A stretch of 13,219 nt of DNA from Thermoplasmata archaeon (lineage in GTDB: Archaea; Thermoplasmatota; Thermoplasmata; UBA184): assembly GCA_030064695.1 (NCBI GenBank), contig JASHYV010000100.1, forward strand, positions 1 through 13,219, written 5' to 3'. The notes below the pieces were generated by a model. The model was given only the letters and a program-made list of their open reading frames with translations. It did no database searches and had not been told where the DNA came from. This document shows positions 6,515 to 12,437 of this stretch, piece after piece. Position numbers and translations under genes: made by a program. Every line of letters begins with the position of its first letter. Position 1 is the first letter of the stretch.

Positions 6515-7834
6515 GTGAACGACGCCACGACCCTCTTCCTGGTCGGTCTGTTCCTGCTCGTCGCCTGCGCGGTCCTGGTCGGAGAACTGTTCACCCGCAT
6601 CGGCCAGGCGGCGCTGGTCGGCCAGCTCCTGGTCGGCGTCGTGCTCGGGCCCACGATCCTGGGGCCGTACGTCGGGCTCACCTCGCTCTCCTCGGCGATG
6701 TCGGGGCTCCAGGTCGTGGCGACCTTCTTCATCCTGATGATGGCCGGCCTCGCGGTGAGCCCGGCGCAGCTCCGGTCCACCGGCGTCCCCGCGGCGGTCT
6801 TCGGGATCTCGATCTTCCTGGTGCCGTTCGTGGTCGGCGCCGAGGTCGTCCACCTGCTCTACCCGGGCTTCTCGGCGATCCTCGACCTGTTCGTCGCGCT
6901 CACGATCTCGATCACGGCGCTCCCGGTCCTCGGGGTGATGCTGCGCGAGTTCGACCTGATGAAGAGCCGGTACGGGACGTTCCTCCTGAACGCCTCCGTC
7001 GTGAACGAGCTCGCGGCGGTCACCGTTTTCGCCGTGCTGCTCCGCATCGACAGCGGCACCGGGAGCACCTGGTCCGCGATCGGGATCTCCGTCGGCATCG
7101 TCGCCCTGTTCCTCGGCACCGTGCTGGCGGTCCACTGGGGGCTGCGCGCCCTCCGTCAGCTCAAGATCTGGGACCGGGTCGTGGAGGGCTTCCGGGGCTC
7201 CTGGCGCTCCCGGGACGCCGGCTTCGCGGTCCTGATGGTCACGGCGCTCGGCGCGGCGCTCTATTCGCAGCTGCTCGGCCTCACCTTCATCGTCGGCGCC
7301 TTCTACGCGGGGCTGCTGGTGACCCCCGAGAGCGCCGGTCGACGGGAGCACCGGGAGCTCTCGATGGTCTTCGACGCCGTCACCTGGGGGTTCTTCATCC
7401 CGCTCTTCTTCGCGCTCGTCGGCTTCGGCACCGACTTCCGGGGCCTCTTCGCGACCGTCCTCTCGATCGCCGCGTTCGTGGGCCTCGTCGGCTACGCGGT
7501 CCTCTCGAAGGTCCTGGTCGGGACAGGCGTCGGTCGCGGCCTCGGGCTCTCGTCTCAGGAGGCGTTCGGGGCCGGCTTCCTGGTCTCGAGCCGGGGCGCG
7601 GTCGAGCTGGCGATGGCCGTCATCCTGCTCTCGCTCGGGATCTTCACGACCGAGATCTACACGGTCGTCGCCGGGGTCGGGCTCGTCACCACGATCCTCT
7701 CCCCGATCGGGGCGAAGCCGTTCGTCCGCGCGGTGACCGCCGAGCGGCGCGCGAACGAGGAGGAGGCCCGCCGGGCCGCGCTCGAGTTCTCGATCCCGCC
7801 CGCCGACCGGATCCAGGACCCCCCCGGGGGCTGA
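6515..7834 (+). CDS. CPA2-type cation/proton antiporter, membrane domain only
   Basis: The protein has 439 residues and is very hydrophobic, with about 12-13 predicted membrane helices from residue 6 to ~405 and a charged tail of ~35 residues. Family hallmarks are GQLLVGVVLGPTILGP (36-51), an ISITALPVLGVMLRE stretch (131-145), an SVVNELAAV stretch (161-169) at the position of the ion-binding ND/DD motif, and SSRGAVELAMAVI (358-370). CPA2 proteins exchange Na+ or K+ for protons across the cytoplasmic membrane; the ion cannot be assigned. The usual Asp after the Asn is Glu here (N164-E165). There is no RCK/TrkA-N domain, unlike KefB/KefC. The start is GTG, with GGGGGG about 5 bases upstream. 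It stands as a single gene: a promoter-like box for the next gene lies in the 52 bases after its stop. Confidence 0.88.
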   Translation: MNDATTLFLVGLFLLVACAVLVGELFTRIGQAALVGQLLVGVVLGPTILGPYVGLTSLSSAMSGLQVVATFFILMMAGLAVSPAQLRSTGVPAAVFGISIFLVPFVVGAEVVHLLYPGFSAILDLFVALTISITALPVLGVMLREFDLMKSRYGTFLLNASVVNELAAVTVFAVLLRIDSGTGSTWSAIGISVGIVALFLGTVLAVHWGLRALRQLKIWDRVVEGFRGSWRSRDAGFAVLMVTALGAALYSQLLGLTFIVGAFYAGLLVTPESAGRREHRELSMVFDAVTWGFFIPLFFALVGFGTDFRGLFATVLSIAAFVGLVGYAVLSKVLVGTGVGRGLGLSSQEAFGAGFLVSSRGAVELAMAVILLSLGIFTTEIYTVVAGVGLVTTILSPIGAKPFVRAVTAERRANEEEARRAALEFSIPPADRIQDPPGG

Positions 7835-7858
7835 GCCGCCGCGCCGCGGGGCCACCCG

Positions 7859-7864
7859 TTATCT
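7859..7864 (+). promoter_or_regulatory. Box A of the 75-aa membrane protein / HAD operon
   Basis: TTATCT is centred about 26 bases before the ATG at 7887 in otherwise GC-rich sequence. This is the spacing expected for a leaderless archaeal transcript. Confidence 0.5.
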
Positions 7865-7886
7865 CTCGCGGGGCGTCGGCCGGGGG

Positions 7887-8114
7887 ATGGCCGCGTCCAA
7901 TGCGGGAGCGCCGCCCCCTCGGCGACCGAGCCGCCTCTCGAAGAACGCCAAGATCGGCCTCGGGCTGCTCCTCTCGTTCGTGGGGATCGCCTGCATCGGA
8001 TCGATCCTCCCGACGGCCCCGAACGTGCTCTCGTTCGCGCTCCCCGTCGCAGCTGCGGGCATCCTCACGATCTGGGTCGGCGGGATCCTGATGGGCGTCG
8101 GCAGCCGCTCGTAG
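7887..8114 (+). CDS. Small two-helix membrane protein, unknown function
   Basis: The product has 75 residues. A Pro/Arg-rich, positively charged N-terminus (residues 1-21) precedes two membrane helices at about 23-42 (IGLGLLLSFVGIACIGSIL) and 48-70, with a short tail. By the positive-inside rule the N-terminus should be cytoplasmic. No family is recognised. The ATG sits at leaderless spacing from a TTATCT box, and the HAD gene follows after 11 bases with a ribosome-binding site (AGGAG, 8113-8117) that overlaps this stop codon, so the two are probably one operon. The coding call rests on the promoter, the clean start and the hydrophobic pattern. Confidence 0.65.
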   Translation: MAASNAGAPPPRRPSRLSKNAKIGLGLLLSFVGIACIGSILPTAPNVLSFALPVAAAGILTIWVGGILMGVGSRS

Positions 8115-8125
8115 GAGTCGGTCCG

Positions 8126-8776
8126 GTGGCCCCCACTCCCTGGCGTCTCCTCTCCGTCGACATCGACGGTACGCTCACCCTCGTCCACGGCTGGCGCCGG
8201 ATCGCGGAGGCGTTCGACCGGGTCCCCCAGTACGAGGACTCCAACCGACGCTTCTTCGCCCACGAGCTGGGGGAGGACGCCCACCTGGACGACCTCCTGG
8301 ACCTCGCGGAAGGTCACACGATCCCCGAGGTCGAGGCGGTCCTCGCCTCGACGCCCAAGCTCGCCCACTTGAGGGAAGGGGTGGAGACGCTCCATGCGCA
8401 AGGCCTTCGCGTGGCGCTGCTGACCCACAACCCGCCCTACGTCTGCGCCTGGTACGCCAGGACCTACGGGTTCGACGACTTCGAGGGGACGGTCGGGCCG
8501 ACGCTCGAAGGCGGCCGGCTCGTACGGCCCCATCCGGTGAAGGCCGACAAGCTGGGCGGGGCCCGTCGCCTTGCCGACCGCGCCGGTCTTCCCTTGGCCC
8601 AGATGGTCCACGCGGGCGACGGGTGGTCGGACGCCGAGGTGTTCCGGATCGTCGGGGGAGGGATCGCCGTCAACAGCTCGCTGCCCGAGGTCGAGCGGGC
8701 CGCGGGCGCCTCCGTCCACACCCGCGACTTCGGGGACCTCGTCTCGGCGCTCGACCGGCTCCCGCGACCGCGCTGA
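8126..8776 (+). CDS. HAD-superfamily phosphatase, SerB-like
   Basis: The protein has 216 residues and all four HAD motifs: motif I DIDGT (nucleophile D12, acid/base D14), motif II LLTHN (T100), a lysine at about 139-142 (PVKADK) as motif III, and motif IV GDGWSD (D165, D169). A mostly helical cap fits between motif I and motif II, as in phosphoserine phosphatase and related type-C1-capped enzymes. The closing GIAVNSSLPEVERAA stretch also resembles SerB-type proteins. It probably dephosphorylates a small cytosolic metabolite; the substrate cannot be deduced. GTG start with AGGAG at 8113-8117 and 8-base spacing. This is the clearest Shine-Dalgarno sequence in the window and fits an internal operon gene. 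Confidence 0.85.
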   Translation: MAPTPWRLLSVDIDGTLTLVHGWRRIAEAFDRVPQYEDSNRRFFAHELGEDAHLDDLLDLAEGHTIPEVEAVLASTPKLAHLREGVETLHAQGLRVALLTHNPPYVCAWYARTYGFDDFEGTVGPTLEGGRLVRPHPVKADKLGGARRLADRAGLPLAQMVHAGDGWSDAEVFRIVGGGIAVNSSLPEVERAAGASVHTRDFGDLVSALDRLPRPR

Positions 8777-8803
8777 ACGGTGCCGGCCTCCTCGCTAAGG
8801 ATT

Positions 8804-8810
8804 CTTATAG
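8804..8810 (+). promoter_or_regulatory. Box A of the 193-aa hypothetical gene
   Basis: CTTATAG within ATTCTTATAG is a good archaeal TATA box. It predicts a transcript start near 8834 and a leader of about 10 bases before the ATG at 8844. Confidence 0.6.
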
Positions 8811-8843
8811 CGTCGGGCCCGTCGAACCGGGTACCTTCGTTCC

Positions 8844-9425
8844 ATGGAGTACGTGATCCTGAGGGCCGGTCACCCGACCTGGCTCACGCTGCAGCTCCCC
8901 CAGGAGGTCGCCGAGCTGCTCCGCTTCGAACCGACGGACGGACCCCACCGGGAAGCCAGCCGCTCGATCTCGTTCGTCGCCCGGGGTCCGGGCCTCGTGC
9001 GGGCGTTGGCCGCCCATCCCGCCCGGGAGGCGCTCGCCGTCGAGACGGTCCGGGGCCGTCTGATCGCCTCGGCCCGGCCGGGCGACCGGCACCTGTTCAG
9101 CCTCCCGACCGGGGTTATACAACATCTGGGGCTCCAGGTCTACTCGCGGGGCCCCCGGGCGGGACGCGGGACCGACGATGGGCTGCTCTGGTTCGTCCCG
9201 GCCCCCGAGTACTACGAGTTCCGGTCGGTCCTCGACTCGGGCAAGAGCTGGACAGGGCCCACCGGGAGCCCGTTCGCCCACGTCTACCTCGCGAAGTCCC
9301 TCTACCCGTTCCCCCGGGAGATCGGCCAGCTGGCCGAGATCGAGTACCGGATCGAGGAGGAGGAATGGCGGCCCGGGGTCGAGGGCCTCCAACGCGTGGG
9401 TCGGGGGCGGCGGGTCGTCCTCTGA
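8844..9425 (+). CDS. Hypothetical protein, family not recognised
   Basis: The product has 193 residues, with no signal peptide or membrane helix. The N-terminus reads VILRAGHPTWLTLQLPQEVAELL. The middle contains HLFSLPTGVIQHLGLQVYSR then GLLWFVPAPEYYEF, a strand-helix-strand pattern loosely like an AbrB/SpoVT swapped hairpin; this is a weak resemblance only. The C-terminal third has a YLAKSLYPFPREIGQLAEIEY stretch and ends in a basic GRGRRVVL tail. It has its own TATA box (8804-8810), and the following gene has another, so it is probably monocistronic. Start choice is supported by the promoter spacing. The protein is likely archaeal-specific, but I cannot name it. Confidence 0.72.
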   Translation: MEYVILRAGHPTWLTLQLPQEVAELLRFEPTDGPHREASRSISFVARGPGLVRALAAHPAREALAVETVRGRLIASARPGDRHLFSLPTGVIQHLGLQVYSRGPRAGRGTDDGLLWFVPAPEYYEFRSVLDSGKSWTGPTGSPFAHVYLAKSLYPFPREIGQLAEIEYRIEEEEWRPGVEGLQRVGRGRRVVL

Positions 9426-9446
9426 CGGAGCTCCCTCGGGCCGGAT

Positions 9447-9473
9447 CTTCGAAAACTCAGGGGGTTTCCGAAG
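9447..9473. repeat. Imperfect inverted repeat abutting the TATA box of the DUF6015-like gene
   Basis: CTTCGAAAAC (9447-9456) and GTTTCCGAAG (9464-9473) pair at 9 of 10 positions around a 7-base loop. The right arm touches the TTATTTATAG box at 9474, where TFB would bind its recognition element. It could be a regulator site or a terminator hairpin for the upstream gene, whose stop is 21 bases away. Confidence 0.45.
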
Positions 9474-9483
9474 TTATTTATAG
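9474..9483 (+). promoter_or_regulatory. Strong box A of the DUF6015-like gene
   Basis: TTATTTATAG is the best TATA box in the window. The centre of TTTATA lies about 27 bases before the ATG at 9507, so the transcript should be leaderless. Confidence 0.7.
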
Positions 9484-9506
9484 AGACCCAAAGGATAGAT
9501 TTCCGC

Positions 9507-10178
9507 ATGCGAAATCCTCCTCGGGATACGGCCAAGCCCCGGGCGACCCCGAAGCCCTACACGCTGCGGAATCCGGTCCCGTTGAGGACCCATGAGGACA
9601 TCTCGACCACTCGGGCGGGGATCCCGACGGACGCCGCCCTCGCCGACGCGGCCGGGCCGGTCGATTTCGACTCGCTGGCGAAGGCAATCCGGCGGTCCGT
9701 AGGGCACGAGGGCATGCGCCCCGAGGACGCCCGGTCGATCGCCGCCCACGTGCTCAACTTCTTCGGCTTCAACGAGCGGATCATCGACAACGTCCTGGAG
9801 CCGGACGACCGGGACACGTTCTACATGCTCGAGGACACGGGGATCCTCGAGACCGAGCGCGACGAGACCACCCTCTACGACGGTCGGGAGTGGCGCATCC
9901 ACTACTGGATGTTCCGCAAGGACCGGATCTTCGACCTGGCCCGCGAGGAGAGCGCCGCCATGGCGGCCGCGGGCGAGAAGGAGGTCGTCTACTCGTCCAA
10001 CGCCAACCGGTCGGGCGGCTTCCGGCTCCCCCACGGGGAGCACGGGACCGGCCTCGCCGCCCATGCCGTGTACCACGAGCTGGGGGACGAGATCTGGCTC
10101 GAGCGCCGGCAGAACCCGCTGCCCGCGCCCCCCGAGCCGCGGGCCCGGCGCCAGCCCCGGACCGACCTCGACGAGTGA
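9507..10178 (+). CDS. DUF6015-like archaeal protein
   Basis: The product has 223 residues. Residues ~50-165 are the conserved part: a helical region with GHEGMRPEDARSIAAHVLNFFGF, then ERIIDNVLEPDDRDTFYMLEDTGIL, ETERDETTLYDGREWRIHYW and a charged helix. From memory this matches the uncharacterised DUF6015 family common in Thermoplasmata and related Euryarchaeota; that name should be confirmed. The DTFYMLEDTGIL-ETERDETTLYDGREWRIHYW pattern resembles a winged-helix transcription or segregation factor, but function is unknown. About 45 residues at the N-terminus and 30 at the C-terminus are low-complexity and probably disordered. It has the strongest promoter in the window (TTATTTATAG at leaderless distance), suggesting high expression. 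A GC-rich hairpin follows 2 bases after the stop, and TrmY comes next with its own promoter. Confidence 0.75.
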   Translation: MRNPPRDTAKPRATPKPYTLRNPVPLRTHEDISTTRAGIPTDAALADAAGPVDFDSLAKAIRRSVGHEGMRPEDARSIAAHVLNFFGFNERIIDNVLEPDDRDTFYMLEDTGILETERDETTLYDGREWRIHYWMFRKDRIFDLAREESAAMAAAGEKEVVYSSNANRSGGFRLPHGEHGTGLAAHAVYHELGDEIWLERRQNPLPAPPEPRARRQPRTDLDE

Positions 10179-10180
10179 GC

Positions 10181-10205
10181 CGGACGGCCCCCCTCGGGGC
10201 GTCCG
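10181..10205 (+). terminator. GC-rich hairpin after the DUF6015-like gene
   Basis: CGGACGGCCCC (10181-10191) pairs with GGGGCGTCCG (10196-10205): 10 base pairs with one bulged G and a 4-base loop. It begins 2 bases after the TGA. No T-run follows directly, so factor-independent termination is uncertain; it may instead protect the 3' end of the mRNA. Confidence 0.4.
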
Positions 10206-10209
10206 ACCC

Positions 10210-10217
10210 TAGTTAAG
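10210..10217 (+). promoter_or_regulatory. Box A of trmY
   Basis: TAGTTAAG lies about 26 bases before the ATG at 10240, right after the preceding hairpin, and predicts a leaderless transcript. Confidence 0.5.
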
Positions 10218-10239
10218 GGACCACCCGTTCCCGGCGCGG

Positions 10240-10860
10240 ATGCGCCGGTTCCTGATCCTCGCCCACCGCGTCCCGGTCTCGGGCGAGTTCACCCTCAACG
10301 ACCTCGCCGGCGGCGCCGGACGGATGGACGAGATCGCCCGCGCGGTCTCGACCGCCTTCACGCTCTCGAACGACCTGCGACGGGACACCACCGTCTCCAT
10401 TCTGTTCTCCGCGGCCCCGCCGCCCGAGGCGCGGCGGATCGACCTCGAGGGCACCCGCCTTCGCTACCTCAACCCGGACGAGCGTTCGACGGCGGCCCTG
10501 CTCAAGAACGCCCTCGTCCGGTCCCGGACGCTCGACCGGCCGCTGGAGGCCTCTCCGGGCCTGCGCGTCGCCCCGGTCGACCCCGGCGCCGCCCTGGCGG
10601 AGTTCGCCCGCCTCCCCGGGGCGCGGTGGCTCACCGAGTCCGGGAGCCCTCTCGGGGCCGACCTCGAGCTCGGCGGCGAGCTCGCGGCGGTCCTATCGGA
10701 CCCCTACGACCCAACGGCCGAGGAGCGTGCGCTACTGGAAGCCGCCGGCGTGCCGGCCCGATCCGTCGGTCCCCGGTCGCTGCGCACGAGCCAGGTGGTC
10801 GATCTCGTGCACGCCGAGCTCGACCGCCGCGAGGCGGCCTCGGCACATCGTTCCGGCTAG
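10240..10860 (+). CDS. trmY: tRNA (pseudouridine(54)-N(1))-methyltransferase TrmY
   Basis: The product has 206 residues, the usual size for archaeal TrmY. It aligns well by eye with the Methanocaldococcus enzyme: an N-terminal MRRFLILAHRVPVSGEFTLNDL, then GGAGRMDEIARAVSTAF and SNDLRRDT (43-50), the LNPDERS motif (77-83), a C-terminal SAM-knot region VLSDPYDPTAEE (151-162, in place of the usual GDHxGxxEE) and the closing SVGPRSLRTSQVVDLVHAELDRRE. TrmY is a SPOUT methyltransferase that converts pseudouridine to 1-methylpseudouridine at position 54 of archaeal tRNAs, replacing the bacterial-type ribothymidine. It has its own promoter at leaderless spacing. Its stop shares bases with the stop of the convergent ftsZ-like gene (CTAG, 10857-10860). 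The Cys found near the C-terminus of the methanogen enzyme is Val here, which need not impair function. Confidence 0.9.
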   Translation: MRRFLILAHRVPVSGEFTLNDLAGGAGRMDEIARAVSTAFTLSNDLRRDTTVSILFSAAPPPEARRIDLEGTRLRYLNPDERSTAALLKNALVRSRTLDRPLEASPGLRVAPVDPGAALAEFARLPGARWLTESGSPLGADLELGGELAAVLSDPYDPTAEERALLEAAGVPARSVGPRSLRTSQVVDLVHAELDRREAASAHRSG

Positions 10861-11891
10861 CGGGCAGCGAGCGGCGCCTCGCCACCCCGCGGGGCGAACA
10901 GGGCGTTCCGCATCGTGCGGGGCCGGAGCCCGCCCACGACGGCCGTGAGGCGCACGACCTCCCGAGGTTCGGGCCGCACCCGCGTGCCGAAGACGAGGCG
11001 GTCCGGGTTGTTGAGGGCCCGGCGCATGGTGTGCAGTACCCGATCGAGGGTGCGGAGCGTCAGGTTCGAGCCGCCGTCGAGGTGGACGAGCGCCGACGGC
11101 CGGTCCGCGAGGTGGTAGTCGAGCAGCGACTCCGAGAGCGCCTGCTGGACGAGCCGCTCGGGCTCCGAGATGTGGTACTCCCCGACGACGAGCGTCGAGA
11201 GCCCGGCGTCCCGAAGGTGGTTCTTCAAGCTGGCCAGATCGACGTTCAGCTGCGACGGGTTCTCGATCATGTCGACGAGGCTCCCCACCAGGGAGTGGAG
11301 GTAGGCGTTCCGGACCTGGAAGACGCGGTGGATCGGCAGCGACTCGAACCGACGGAGCTTCTCGTTCGCGAGGGCAAGCAGCAGGCCGCCCATCTCCTCG
11401 AGCTCGGCGACCGTCGCCTCGACGTTCTCCCGTCGCCCGGTGTTCGCCTCGAGCTCGACCTGGAACGGCAGGAAGACGACCGGCACGGCGAGGGCTTCCG
11501 TCTCGCGGAGGGCGCGGGAGTAGAACGGGAGCAGCGCGCTCCCGGTGCCCCCACCGAGCCCAGCGAGCAGGAAGACGAGCTCGAAGCGGCCGAGGCGGCG
11601 CACGATCTCCTCGCGGGCGTCCTCGGCGGCGCGCAGCACGGCGGCCCGGTCCCCGCCGCTGCCGCGGCCCCGCATCTCCCGCTGGCCGAGGAGGATCCGC
11701 TCCTCGACCCCCATCTTGAGCAGGTGCTTCACGTCGGTGTTGATCGCCATGGCCCGGACGCCGGGCATCCCCAAGCCGACGAGGTCCTGGACCGCCTCCG
11801 AGCCGGCGCCCCCGAGCCCGACGACCGCGACCGTCGGGCTCTGGGCGAGCGCGGCCCACGGCTCGGCGGGGCCCGGAGGCGAGTTCGACAT
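10857..11891 (-). CDS. Divergent FtsZ-family tubulin homologue
   Basis: The protein has 344 residues and covers the whole FtsZ core: T1 loop VGLGGAGSEA (24-33), NTD (51-53), T3 RGRGSGG (74-80), tubulin signature GLGGGTGSA (111-119), an LPFQVE segment followed by RRENVEATVAELEEM (cf. the T5/H6 region), T7 loop NVDLAS (216-221), and the C-terminal domain ending with FGTRVRPEPREVVRLTAVVGG. FtsZ polymerises on GTP into the cytokinetic ring. Here the second T7 aspartate, which completes the active site of the neighbouring subunit, is Ser221; the last glycine of GGGTGxG is Ala119; the T1 Asn is Ser31. There is almost no C-terminal linker or tail peptide. GTP may be bound but hydrolysis should be weak or lost. 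The gene follows an RHH regulator by 13 bases, with GGGGAG 5 bases before the ATG, matching the cdrS-ftsZ2 arrangement. A degenerate ftsZ2 or a third FtsZ lineage are the alternatives. Confidence 0.88.
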   Translation of the reverse strand: MSNSPPGPAEPWAALAQSPTVAVVGLGGAGSEAVQDLVGLGMPGVRAMAINTDVKHLLKMGVEERILLGQREMRGRGSGGDRAAVLRAAEDAREEIVRRLGRFELVFLLAGLGGGTGSALLPFYSRALRETEALAVPVVFLPFQVELEANTGRRENVEATVAELEEMGGLLLALANEKLRRFESLPIHRVFQVRNAYLHSLVGSLVDMIENPSQLNVDLASLKNHLRDAGLSTLVVGEYHISEPERLVQQALSESLLDYHLADRPSALVHLDGGSNLTLRTLDRVLHTMRRALNNPDRLVFGTRVRPEPREVVRLTAVVGGLRPRTMRNALFAPRGGEAPLAAR

Positions 11892-11904
11892 CGGCGCTCC
11901 CCGC

Positions 11905-12270
11905 CTATGGCGGTGGGGAGCCTTCGGCCGCGACCGGTTCCCCTTCCCGACGGTGGGACCGCGCCGGCGGACCCATCTGGTCCAAGCGGCTGCGGATGTA
12001 CTCGCGGACCGCGGACCGGACGGCGTCGTCGACGCTGACGGAGTTCCCCTCGCGGACGAACTCTTCCAAGCGGCTGTTGTCCTGCCGCGAGAGCTCGACC
12101 ACCACCTTCCGGATGTTCTGGGGCGGGAGGTGGAGCTCGATGTACTGCTCGAGCCCCTCCCGGATCGTGTCGGAGATCGTCGGGGTCCCCTTGCCGAGCT
12201 GGATCTGCTTCAGCTTCTCGAGGAGATCCTGCGGGATCCGCACCGTGACCCGCTCCGACGTGTCGACCAT
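11905..12270 (-). CDS. Tandem ribbon-helix-helix transcription regulator (CdrS-like position)
   Basis: The product has 121 residues with two RHH units in a row. Unit 1, residues ~6-44, reads ERVTVRIPQDLLEKLKQI followed by TISDTIREGLEQYI. Unit 2, ~53-96, reads RKVVVELSRQDNSRLEEFV followed by SVDDAVRSAVREYIRSRL. Each gives the strand-helix-helix pattern of CopG/MetJ-type regulators, which normally dimerise to build one DNA-binding sheet; here a single chain could form it. The last 25 residues are Pro/Glu-rich and probably disordered. It heads an operon with the FtsZ-like gene. In Euryarchaeota an RHH gene beside ftsZ2 (cdrS) controls cell-division genes, so a similar role is inferred. A perfect inverted repeat (12275-12303) frames its box A just upstream of the ATG, which suggests autoregulation. 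Confidence 0.87.
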   Translation of the reverse strand: MVDTSERVTVRIPQDLLEKLKQIQLGKGTPTISDTIREGLEQYIELHLPPQNIRKVVVELSRQDNSRLEEFVREGNSVSVDDAVRSAVREYIRSRLDQMGPPARSHRREGEPVAAEGSPPP

Positions 12271-12274
12271 GTCC

Positions 12275-12303
12275 GTCAGACAAGACCCCTATCTTTGTCT
12301 GAC
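12275..12303. promoter_or_regulatory. Probable operator: perfect 9-bp inverted repeat framing the RHH gene's box A
   Basis: GTCAGACAA (12275-12283) and TTGTCTGAC (12295-12303) are perfect 9-base arms with an 11-base spacer. Centre-to-centre spacing is 20 bases, about two helical turns, so both arms face the same side of the DNA. The spacer holds AAGATAGG on the minus strand (12288-12295), a box A about 20-25 bases before the RHH start at 12270. Binding of a dimeric RHH protein here would block transcription of the RHH-ftsZ operon. Confidence 0.65.
12288..12297 (-). promoter_or_regulatory. Box A of the RHH-ftsZ operon
   Basis: On the minus strand this reads CAAAGATAGG, about 18-27 bases before the ATG at 12270, consistent with a leaderless transcript. 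It overlaps one arm and the spacer of the inverted repeat. Confidence 0.45.
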
Positions 12304-12323
12304 AGATGACATATCGGTTCTGG

Positions 12324-12332
12324 AGTATATAG
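12324..12332 (+). promoter_or_regulatory. TATA box in the RHH / membrane-protein divergent region
   Basis: AGTATATAG is a strong TATA-like sequence. On the plus strand it predicts a start near 12354 for the zinc-ribbon membrane protein, with a leader of about 84 bases to the ATG at 12438 or 27 to the in-frame ATG at 12381. A second candidate for that gene is GTTTTAGAG at 12398-12406, about 35 bases before 12438. Confidence 0.45.
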
Positions 12333-12437
12333 ATTCGCCCTCGCCGGAGGAGGCCCGGGCCGGCCACCGTCCGGCGAGGAATGGCCCGAACGGAGGGTTT
12401 TAGAGGGAGGTCCTACTCCGGCAGCCCGGCGAACGCC

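Noticed and set aside
6361..6780. Extension of the SWIM protein upstream to 6780
   Set aside because: It would overlap about 265 bases of the antiporter gene and the shared promoter region, and the added sequence has no recognisable pattern.
5968..8091. A 707-codon open frame on the plus strand across the SWIM and antiporter genes
   Set aside because: It is out of frame with the antiporter, which has proper membrane helices, and its translation is Arg/Gly/Pro-rich noise.
9112..9122. GGTTATACAAC, a TATA-like sequence inside the 193-aa gene
   Set aside because: No gene starts at a suitable distance on the plus strand, and the codons there (GVIQ) fit the reading frame.
10626..12038. A 470-codon open frame on the plus strand opposite the FtsZ-like gene
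   Set aside because: It is antisense to a protein with all FtsZ landmarks and overlaps the end of trmY in another frame.
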